A DNA stretch of 64,000 bases from Hanleya hanleyi (taxonomy: Eukaryota; Mollusca; Polyplacophora; Lepidopleurida; Hanleyidae). The translations under genes and the position numbers were made by a program. The notes below the pieces were generated by a model. That model searched no databases. It worked only from the letters and a program-made list of their open reading frames with translations, and had not been told where the DNA came from. Shown here one piece after another: positions 34,701 through 46,700 of the stretch (the first letter of the stretch is position 1; each line of letters starts with the position of its first letter). The stretch covers positions 62,001-126,000 of the forward strand of contig JAVTVY010039170.1 of assembly GCA_036873755.1 (NCBI GenBank). Reading direction: 5' to 3'.

Positions 34701-37700
34701 AGTGACCTTTTCCGATCCTCTTCGAAATTCTGTAAACAAAATTACAAATCAATCGTTTGTACTTAGTAACAATGAACAAAAAGATCCTCTAGTCATTAGC
34801 TTACAATTATCGGACAATGGTGGGCGCCAAGATCCTTCAGGATCTCTCGTTTTGATTTCAACTGCACCATGTGTGGGCCAAAATCTTACCTTATCGTACC
34901 ATCTCTTTTGAGATCAATCATTCAGCCCAGTGGAGAAGGAGATGCTTCATGTTGATTTGTAATTTAACTAATTCATGCAAAAAAATATGACTGCTTAGCT
35001 TTTTCTGGCCAGTGGAAATTAGATCCGAGTCAAGACTGATTGCAGTGGTAAAAACTTGGCGGGTTGTAATTTGAGCGAGTCAGTCTGGTGATGTTGACTG
35101 CGTGGGTTTCTAAAAAGCAACCATTTCTCGGAAGAACTGATCAATCCGTTATATCCAACAGCGAAATTCAGCTTCAAATAACCCTGGCGAGATCGACGTC
35201 AACTGCATTGGAGTGGACAGCCTTACGATAATTTGTTGAAAGGGAACACAGACCATATGATATTCAAGTGGGATATAATTAAGACCGAAAATCAAACGTG
35301 GAATAATTAATGGATACATTATTGAACCATTCTGTCTAAGATACAGTTGAAAGAGGGATAGAGCCCTTTTGATGCTGGGAATAAACACAGGAAAAGCATA
35401 CATGTGTATAAATTCAGTGTTCCTTATAGATATGGTTGAAAGAAGGAAGATTCTTTGATCTTCCAGACTGACACAATAAAACTCCCAGGAATTAAGAGCT
35501 ATAGTGGCATGAATGTCATAAAATCAGATACATGTACATATATGAAATTATTTATGGTCTGTTCCAAGGGAATTGCCAGCTTTGAAGACATACACTTAAG
35601 CTTTCCTTTCACTTTCAGCTTGTTCAACGACCAGCTGTGGTCCATCATGTCTTTCAGCGATTGTCCAAGACTTGTTTCTATTGGGTATCTCTCGAAATAT
35701 CGCCTGTTATCATACATGTTGTTTGCACTGACAGTTGTTACAGATGTATGCAGGTACACGCAGAGGGAATAATTGAATATCAGGTTACAGGAAAATGATC
35801 AATATCTGTGGTGAAAATGACATGGCGAGATATATAATATTGGTTATTTTGTGCTGTGATTGCACGTTACTGTGCCTGTCTGAATTGAATGCTATTTCTA
35901 TATGTTATGTATATTACGTTCATGCTCTTTTCTTGGAACTCATGAAAATGAGTGTGGTTTATCTTACACAGTAAATACCATGTACCATGTCAATGATTTA
36001 ACCAATCAGCATCACAATCGTGTCGACCGTGTGCATCGGTGCTTAGGTCATCAGTTGGCTCAGAGAAATGAAGGAGCAAGTTTGTGTTTCCCACCTTCTT
36101 TACCACCATCTCTTCTAAATTTATTAACATATTGGTTTGTCTGTGGCATCAAGTTAATTACATCAAGTTAACCTATACTTTGCATAACTTATTAATACCA
36201 ATTCGTTGAAACATTCTGTTCAGAATTTACAATCTCGGCCTGCAGCAACTCTGGCGTAAAATACTAATTGTAATGTTTCACTAATTATCACTATCATGAT
36301 TATATTGTATGTTTCGTGCATTTGGAACCGCTCTTACCTAGCAGATAAGACCTGTGTTCAGCGAACACCTTGTGCCCAGCGGATGTACTCAATACCTGTA
36401 TTCAGAGAATATCTTCGGTCCATCGAACAAAACTAGCTTTCTTCCTGCTAGGTCCTAGGTCTCAGGCATGTGGGACATAGTAGATAAGACCTGATCAATC
36501 CTAGGTATAAGCATAGCTGAAGATCCCCTTTTTGCCAAATAAATGATTTTATTCTACTTTCTTCTTTGTTGTGTGTTGGATAAATTAGATTTATATGATT
36601 TGATTTTGTACGTTTATGCCGAAACAGAAATTCTCTCATTTTTGGTGTTCACACGAGTCACTCTAAAACATGTTTATGCAAATACAGTGGAGCAGATTGA
36701 CTTAAATGTGTTCTTTTGTCCTGTTCATGGCAGTATTCAACATACTACAAGGTACTCCGGCTTCCTCCACCATGCAACCAAACTGACTGTCACCATATGA
36801 GTGAAACAAACTTGAGTGTGACATTAAGCCAAATTTCCTCCCTCAACATACTACAATGAAATTTGGTAAAACTTCATGAGCAATATCGATAAACTTTCTA
36901 CATGTATCCAGCTGTGAATGAGTTGATTGGATTGATGACATGTTTAGTTGTTGGTGTTTTGCTTTTTCTGGATATTTTCCCCCTTTTAGACTTGATCATA
37001 TCATTATTTTAATAAAACCTATAATTATATCTCTCATGGTGAGCCAGTCCCAAGGTGTATTCCATGCCACAAAGATCTCACAGTGAAACATATTCTTATC
37101 GACTGTATAGATTTTAAGATTGTAAGAGATTCTTTTTATCGAGCAGCTACTTTTAAAAGAACTTTTTAGTCGGGTGAAAGAAGACTCTATTTTTTGTTGC
37201 ATAAGTTTTAATGTATGTTTTAATGTGTTGAATTACTAAGTTATTAACTTGAATACTTAGAATTTTGTTTGACGTCGCTATATAGCTGAAATATTGCTGA
37301 ACGCGATGTTAAACCTTAATTCTCTCTCTCTCTCTAACTACAAGTGTATTAGCCGTATTTGTATTTATATATTCCAGAAACTTGCTGAGGCAGCAGAAAA
37401 AGCTAAAGCTGATTTCAAAGATGAAGATTACCCAGGCATTGAGGTGCATGTACAAACTACAAAATATGCTTATAATATCAGTAATAATTCAAGTTATTAA
37501 AGTTTAGGAATTGATCATTAAATTGAAAGTCATATATACAAATGGATGGACATCAACAGGGCTTTTAGATTACCTCATTGATACAGTACGTGTCCCCAAA
37601 TACATTGTGCCCAAATTAGGATGTGCCTAAATTAGAGGGAAAAAAAACATTAATATTTTCTTGCATTGAGAATCAAACTTCAGTTATGTTCATGGAGATT

Positions 37701-40700
37701 CCCCATCAATTAATTCTCATATTTGAAGGTCGATACTTCATGTAGGAAGCTATTGACTGGGTCTTTGTGTCACTGAAAAGGCTCCAGTCTAGACACATTG
37801 TTGTCTCCAGACTTGGCTTTGTATGCCATTGTCTCGTGATTCTTACATGGAGTATGAACATATTTAAATATTTGAAAGCATTCCTATTTTGTCAGAATTT
37901 GAGGACTTTTCACTAATACTGGCTCATTTTCCTGCCTGAAAAATATTTTGCCACGCCGAATAGATGTTATGCCCAAATTAGAGTAATCCAAAGCCTTGAT
38001 CGAACATGTAAATTATGAGGGAATGTCAAACGTGCATGATATCATGTGATCAAACATGTAAATGAGGGAATGTCAAACGTGCATGATATCATGTTTCAGA
38101 ATGCAGATCCCTCATTGTAACCAATGCAAAATGTTGGGATGGTAGGCCTACATTCTGACCATCGCAGTGATGTTAAATTTATCTTTCTTTTCAGTATGAC
38201 TACTACAATGCGAAGAAACTGCTGCGCGACACAGTGGCAGAGGGGCTAACGCAAAACGCCACACACGATGCAGTCGCCTCCAAGTATAAAGTGATACACC
38301 TAGAGGAAAAGTCACACTTCAATAACATCTCTGTTAATTTCACTGTCAGCACTGTTCATGTACCCACCAATGTCTTCGACAAAGGTTTGTATAACGAAAA
38401 GTTTGTCACAGAAAATACTCCATCAATTCAATCACCCTATTCAAATTAATCACTCCCAATTTTGTGAACAACATATGTTGTAATAAATTTGACCACTCTA
38501 TAAAATCATTAGAATAGCGAAGAAATGGTAGAATATTTGCATGATTTTGGACCATTTTGTCAACTTACTGCTCCAGTAAAATTTGATTGCGTGGGAAATT
38601 TCAATTATTAGTGTATTTAACATGGTTGATTTTGAATACAGGTTTGATGTGACACCTTGCTTTGAAATATAAGTTCATGTCTCAGTTTGAATCCTGAGAT
38701 TAGAAATTAAGCCCTTTATATGGACAGATTTTATCCAAATTGTGACAGTCTTTGAACAGATGCTATGGTAAAGTCTCTAATATATATATATATAACTTTA
38801 TTTATCTATAACTATAACTCTAATAAATCGATCACCAGAAGTGCAATTTGGGGATGGTCTGATTTATTATGTCTAGAGGCATTTAGTGTTTGTGCTGTCT
38901 GTCTGTCTGTCTGTCTGTCTGTCCATCCCCTTTTATTCCCTGCAAGATATCTAGAGAACCACTGTACAGAATTTCACCAAACTTGGATAGAAACTTCATT
39001 GGAATAGCCTTCTCATCTGATAGGTTTTGGTGTGTATGTGTGCATGCATCCTTGTCCTGTGTCTGCTTGTACATGTATATCCAGGCCTTGTCTGCAAGAT
39101 ATCTGGAGAAGTACTGGAAGGAATTTCACCAAACTTGGATGGAACCTTCATTCCAATTGCCACCTCATCTGATTAGCTTTTGATGTGTGTCCGTGTGCAC
39201 ATCCTTGTCCAGTGTCTGTCCACCCGCTTGTACATGGGTGTATGTGTTTTCAATATAGCGCGCCTGAGAAATGTTGAAAAGATGACTGACTTACATTGCC
39301 ATGACAAGATCTTGCTAGCTTTATAACCTAAGGGGATGAAAAGGGGAGATAACAAATATGGTTATGAGAGATTCAATGTGTCTCTGTATTACTTCAGACC
39401 AGAGACAAGATGAATGTAAAGGTGACAGACAGACTGCTGCCAAATAAGTCGCTATTAATAATTATCTTGATTTTTGTATAGTCTTTCCTACTCCTCTGGT
39501 TATGACAGATTTGACAAAGGCTTTGATAAATCATTACCAATGAGACACCTGGGTTCATATTCAGTGCTGCTAGGAATGAAATATTTTGGAAGCAATTCAA
39601 GAGTTCGCCTAAATTGCTATGGTAATATGTGGATAAAAATGGCTGATGTCTGTCAAGAGCAGGTGGTCGTTAGTTTGTCACATTAACCTCTCCTCCTTTG
39701 TCTACAATATTTCATATCATATTGCTAATTATTTTCCATTAGTTTTGTCAGATTGTCATGCATGTTGATTGTTCTGTCTGAAAACAGATCTCCCAGTGGA
39801 TGTACAGTCTATCCATTATTTCCCTGCATATTGCAGATTTTGAATAGCCAGGATTTGTTTTGTATTTGCGCTCATCGGCTTTCAAATTTAATTTTCCCTT
39901 TGTGGGCAATTTCACGATAGGTTTCAGTTCCCCCAAGAGGTATCAGACCACTTTTTACCCCTCCGGGCTGTTTCGGAATAAAGTACATGGGATTGGTGAA
40001 GATTTCTCAGGTCTATGGAATATATGTGTTATACAGTCATTTAACATTAGGAAGATAGGATAAATGATGAATGGGTGGTTCGGTTCAGAAAAAGTAGTCC
40101 TTCCCCCACCCCATGTACCCTTTTCTGAAACAGCCCTCAGCCCATTGGGCGTCACAGTGAGTTGTCTGTCAGTCACTATCTGTCCGGACAATATCTCGGT
40201 TAATATTGGATGGACAGCTTCAAAACTTACTTGGAAGATACATATTACCGTGTCGATGTGCATTGTCATGTATTTGACATGTTACAATGATTTTCCACAG
40301 AGTTATGGCTCTACATGTATATGTTGTCAGTCTTGTTGAAGCTATTCTTTCGTTCCATGTCTTGGTTACTATTTGATGCGAAGTTTTGAAGTTGTTCATC
40401 AAATAGTAACTGCGATATGGTCCGGACAAGAAATTGTTGATGGACTGATGACCAGATATACATGTAGATGCTGATGATGAGACCCTGCTGCCCGATGGGC
40501 TGAGGGGAAAAAATAAGGGATTTGTCACTCAAGTATGATTTTTTTGTGGTGAAGTGGAGAAGTGTTATTAGACAGGATATGGAACAGGTGGCAGGATTGA
40601 TCGACATTTTTTACATTACAATAATTATGAAATTGTTTGGTCTGAATCCTGTCCATTTGAAAGTAGAATTTCACTACAGTATATATATAGATACACCATG

Positions 40701-43700
40701 ACCATTGTACATGTAGAGGCTTAAGCCCGGCGCACACGAGAGCTATCAGCTGAGCTGACGGCCTCAATTGCCTGTCAGCTCAGGGGCTAGCTCTCGTATG
40801 CGGGCAGTTTTTGGTAAGTTTTTGGCCTCGCGAGGCCGGGGGAAAAATATCAAACTTGTTTGATAATTTCGCCTCGCGAGGCCAAATCCTCAGCGTGTGC
40901 GGCGAACGCAAGCCAACAGCTCAGCAGTTTTATTAGACCGGTCAATGAATCGCATGTTATTTTCACGTGATTCATACGCATGACTCTTCAAAATGGTCTT
41001 GAAGAAGACGTTATGCGGGAACTGAAATCAATTTCGTGAAACTTTTGCTCACCGTGTGCGCTGAAACCACACGAGAGCTAGCCAGGCAATTGAGGGCATT
41101 AGCTCAGCTGATATCTCTCGTGTGCGCCGGGCTTTACTTATTTTCCATATTTTTTTATTGTCTTCTTTCAGCTCGTGATGTGGTCAATGGTATAGCTTGG
41201 ACCACTGCTCTCGACAAACAGTTTGCAGAAAATGCTCAGAAAGATCCCACTTTAACATGGCAATATTTTGGCAGTTCCACAGGCTTCTTCAGGATATTTC
41301 CAGGTAACGTTATTGCCAAATTTTCTTAATGACCCATTTTATTCTACCTGGGCAGGAATTGCCATAATTCTTACATTTCTCAGGATTTGGCGAATCCATC
41401 TTGTGTGATCCTTCATTGAAACCCAATTCAATAAGAAGGTTTGTTATAGAAATAGACAATTACGTGTACGGTAATTCCCCTAATAGTTCGATCACCGGAA
41501 GTGCAGCAAAAATGGCTTATATCTGACAATATTCTTCATGGCACCAGCTACAAAGTGTCAAATTTTGTCATTAAATGACTTTTCTTCAATTTGACTGAAG
41601 AATGGGAATGTTACTTTTTCTCTTTGTTTGAATAACAGAGCTGAAAAGTGAACTTCCTGTGATTGAATTATTAGGGGAATTACCGTAATACTAGTGTAGG
41701 CTGATTTTTCGACTGAGTCCTATATGCTCACTTTGGCTAGACACTCTTTCGTTCTTTGGGCTTTTCTTCAGCCTTCTTCTGTGTTTCCTCGTATATTACA
41801 TAACCAATGATGTTACTCCATGCAATTGACTGACAAGTGGTGATTTTAAACCAATGGAATTGCATGAAATCAATTTATTTTGGCCAAATCTCCCCATGCC
41901 TAGTGTCCTTATTTAGTATGTGATTAGGTCATATAGAAGCTCCATATGTATAAGGCTTGTCACATAGCAGCCGGGTAATACTTAATAGTTATAGTTCATG
42001 TCCAAGGCTGGGTGTTCTTCATTCTTTGCCATCATTGTTGACAATGACTCCCTAGCCCATTGAGGAAGAAAAAACAATGGATGGTTACTAATGGTTACAC
42101 TTTCAAAATCTGCTCTGCCAATTATTCCTGCGCAATAAAATACTTCAAAGAATATTGATTTTGCAGAATAAGCATTTTGCACATTCTCCAATTAAACTCT
42201 GTCGTCCATCATTTTTTAAAAATATTCCTTGTTTTTAATAATATAAATTCATGTTGTCTTACATGATGGCATACACTAGGGGTTTTTTTCAGGGTGTTAA
42301 AATACTTAAAAAGGCATACCTCTAAATTGTCTGAAAACAAGGCCTAGAAATCTCAGATTTTGATCGAGTGATTTTACTTAATAATTTAACTCTGTAATTA
42401 TATTATAGATATGATATTAATTGTAAATATCTGTAATACTATAGGTATGATATCAGTTATAACTGTCTGTAATACTATAGGTATGATATCAATTATAACT
42501 GTCTGTAATACTACAGGTATGATATCAATTATAACTGTCTGTAATACTATAGGTATGATATCAATTATAACTGTCTGTAATACTATAGGTATGATATCAA
42601 TTATAACTGTCTGTAATACTATAGGTATGATATCAATTATAACTCTGTAATACTATAGGTATGATATCAATTATAACTGTCTGTAATACTATAGGTATGA
42701 TATCAATTATAACTGTGTAATATTATAGGTATGATATCAGTTAACTCTGTCTGTAATACTATAGGTATGATATCAATTATAACTGTCTGTAATACCATAT
42801 GATATCAGTTAACTCTGTCTGTAATACTATAGGTATGATATCAATTATAACTGTCTGTAATACTATAGGTATGATATCAGTTAACTCTGTCTGTAATATA
42901 CTATAGGTATGATATCAGTTAACTCTGTCTGTAATACTATAGGTATGATATCAGTTAACTCTGTCTGTAATACTATAGGTATGATATCACAGTCCTTGTC
43001 TTTTGTAAAAAGATGGTGAGCTAAAAAAAGTGTACCTAAATTAACCGAGGAGAGCTAATACGAGAGCTGAAAATCGCTCACCCAAATTTCGTGAGGGGAG
43101 TGATTTTGTTTTAATTGTTTAACCTACCATATTATATTTTTGATTAAATTATTTTATTTTTCAATTTATTTTCAAACGAAAAATTTATGAAAATAAATTA
43201 TTCTATTTCAATTTAAACAAGTCAATATCAAAAGTGATGAAGATTTCAACAGTCACCAGTGGGTAGTACGTACCAAAAGATTGAGCAAGCTCACTCTGCA
43301 TATAATACTCGTCGGAACCAATCATGCGCGAAGAGCAGTGTCTGTGGAGGTTCTCGAAAATAATCGGCCGATAGTATTTAAGTGAACGAGAAGAATGGTT
43401 GGCGAATGATCAGACGAGTCCCAGTTCAATATTGCCCAAGAGTATTGACATCCTACTGACTACAGGCTCTGTGTGCTGATAATGATGTGTAAATCATCTA
43501 CCTTTCTTAGAAAACTTCGTCAACTGCTTCAACTTGTTCAAGGAAGATTTGCTGCAGTTACCGCCATTGTTTTCAGCTCTCCGCGCACGTGGCAAATATT
43601 GCACGATTCCATGCTAGGAATAGCCTGTGCAAGAGACTGCCGATTGTCAAACAAGCGAAGAAATTATGGCCGCGCTGGAATTGACGGCGATCGTTTGCTG

Positions 43701-46700
43701 ATTAAAATTTATTGAAGGCATTTCAGTTTATTCTCACAGTGATTTTCAGTGTGGAAGAGTTCGCAAAATTAACACCAACTGTCCGTACATTTAATAATAA
43801 GGCCGTTAGCAGATACAGCCTACTTATTTCTATATTTAATCTGCTGAATCTAGGTGCGCGAAAAACAGTGTACCTTGGATATGATTTAGGTGAGCGATGG
43901 TGCGCGAGAGCGATCGCTCACCTCCAAACGCAAGGACTGATATCAATTATAACTGTCTGTAATACTATACATGTAGGTATGATATCAATTATAACTGTCT
44001 GTAATACTATAGGTATGATATCAATAATAACTGTCTGTAATACTATAGGTATGATATCAATTATAACTGTCTGTAATACTATAGGTATGATATCAATAAT
44101 AACTGTCTGTAATACTATAGGTATGATATCAGTTAACTCTGTCTGTAATACTATAGGTATGATATGGCCCAGAGGACCCAATGTGGCTGTGGATATGTTT
44201 GATTGCAGAGTCAGAGGATGGTGAGTAACTTTTTTTTCCAGTTTAATGTCGAGCATAAATCTAAGTGTTATCATTTAGATCTTCGAGAAATGTCCGTGTT
44301 ATCGTTTAGATTTTCCAGAAATCTAAGTGTTATCATTTAGATCTTCCAGAAATCTAAGTCTTATTGTTTAGATTTTCCAGAAATCTAAGTGTTATCATTT
44401 AGATCTTCCAGAAATCTAAGTCTTATTGTTTAGATCTTCCAGAAATCCAAGTGTTATCATTAAGATCTCCCAGAACAGTTTGAGAATGAGATTGAATGCA
44501 TTTAACTTCATTTTTTTCATGACCATAGAAATAGCATATTCCCTCAGTTTATAACCTCCTAAACTCTCCGTGTAACTCTCTCTGCAGCTGACTGCTTCGG
44601 GCTGAAGAATACAGCATGCATGCACAATCGGACTTGATACATTGTGATTGACACAGGAAGGATTTATCTGCATACAAGAGAAATAAACCAGTATCATTAG
44701 AAGAAAAAACAAATATGCTCCACTATTTAAGAATTACACGCATAGCAACATCCTGTTAGCTGTAATATTCTGAGCCCACTCTGCTTCATTTGCAAACGGG
44801 AAATGTTGATTGGCCGAGAGCCATGTGCGCACTACTTATGTGGCACATTTTAATCCCAGTGCAATCGGAGAGTACATATGACAGTAGGAGGAGTACAAGC
44901 TGATGCCATTAGAATGGGAAATAGTTAGTCCAATATTGTGGTTTAATATGCTGCCTTGCATCGTGTCCACTTAAATTGGATATGGAATAGAGTACGAGAC
45001 GACAGCATCTCCCTGTAAATTAATGACTGATATGAGTGTTGGTTGTACACTGATGCGAGAGAGATGGGTAATTACCCGTATACGTCGAGTTATCAGTCCT
45101 AATTTGTCTTCAGTAATGGATATTCACACTTACATAATCATTTTTACTTAAAAGCTTCCTGGAATGCATTAAGCGGTGGAAAACAAAATTTACCGCTAAA
45201 AGGTTGAACACCTACACAACTACATGTAGAAATGATATGGGTTTAGAAAAGTATAGCTGATGAAGTAGTAGTGGTCAGGGAGCTTCAAAAATTAGGGTAT
45301 GAGTTCCTTGATAGGAATGAAATATGCTGCTTATCCAATGGAACACACCATGCCCAAGTAGTGTTCTATCTAGCATGAAGAAAAATTCCAATTGGAATGG
45401 CATGCCAGTCCCTATGTCAGGGAGTTCCAACTCGGTGCATTTTCTAGTATGCCCCAATTTCAAGGAGCTCCCTGCTCTACTATCATGGCAGATGGTCTTG
45501 GACAATTTCCATGCTTGTATTTTGTTGGTTGCCTAGCCACGTTGGTATCAAAGGAAATACTGAAGCTGATGAAATGACGGACAATGTATTCCATGCCACG
45601 AAGATCTCACAGTGAAATATATTCTGATCGACTGTATAGATTTTTGTAAGAGATTATTTTTATCAAGCAGCTACTTTAGAAGATCTTTTTAGTCGGGTAA
45701 AAGAAGACTGTAAAAAAATAGGTCATTTGAAAGAAATCGGTTTGTGGCAAACAGCATTAAGTTTTAATGTATGTGCATGTATTTTGGTGTGTTTAGTGGA
45801 TTATTCTTCTGAATTGTTGGGTTGTTGACTCATTTTTGTTAGAATACTTTAGAATTTTGTTTAATCAGCGCTATATAGCTGAAATATTACTGAACATGAC
45901 ATTAAACCTTAATTCTCTCTCTCTCTTTCTCCATGCTCAATTGCTTTTTCAAATAATTCAAACATAGGAAATACAAATTAATCTGTAACCAGGGTGAGTT
46001 CTCTAGTAATTCAATTATAGGAAGTACCGGTACAAAATAATCTCTACCTACAGACTGAGTTCTCTAATAGAATTTGTTCCCCGACACCCGAAGGACTACA
46101 GTATTGGGGTTGGTCCGTGTGTCTGTGCATCCGTCCGTGCGTCCGTCTGACTTCGTTTCAGGACAATAACTTCTGAAGAACTGAACAGATTCTTTTCAAA
46201 TTTGGTATGTGGGTACCTGGCCTCAAGATCTCGCATGGGATTGTTTTTTACGCTCGTCCGCCTACAGGTGGCACCATCTGGGGGCCAATTTAAAATTTCT
46301 TTTCCGGAAAATAACTTTTGATAAACTGAACGGATTTTCTTCAAATTTGGTATGTGGGAACCTTGACTCAAGATCTCGCTTGGGATTGTTTTTCATGCCG
46401 ATCCACCTATAGGTGGCACCACCTGGGGGCCAAGTTCAAGAGATCATCAAAAAGGAAAGGTTGTGAATCAGAAAAAACTATACCCATTTCTAAGCTGTCC
46501 TATAGAAATGTGGACTTGATGAATCTCTGGTACACTGGTGCACACTAACAAATAAGTGAAAAGTGGAGCGAAGGCCTGCAGACTGACAATTAGGTTTGTG
46601 TTCTAAACAAAAGACTTGTGTATCAATACATGTTGTTTCTATACCCATCGGCAACATAATTACAACTTTTTCTGCGCCAATGGCGTTAGAAAAACACTTG

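Noticed and set aside
34702..34911. Extra alpha2-delta exon after the acceptor-like GTGTTTTTCAG
   Set aside because: The phase from exon A would hit TGA at the first codon, and the translation does not match the family.
35149..35772. Overlapping frames of 84-105 codons
   Set aside because: No recognised domain, no usable splice sites, and open on both strands.
41036..41329. Longer ORF reading from the palindromic MITE into exon D
   Set aside because: The upstream part is transposon sequence. The exon starts at the acceptor at 41171/41172.
42411..42650. ORF of the left 36-bp block as a protein-coding gene
   Set aside because: It is an intronic tandem array. Only the part joined in frame to exon E could be translated.
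44173..44220. Alternative acceptor at the AG of GCCCAG for exon E
   Set aside because: It would put the exon in the wrong frame and lose the family-conserved W.
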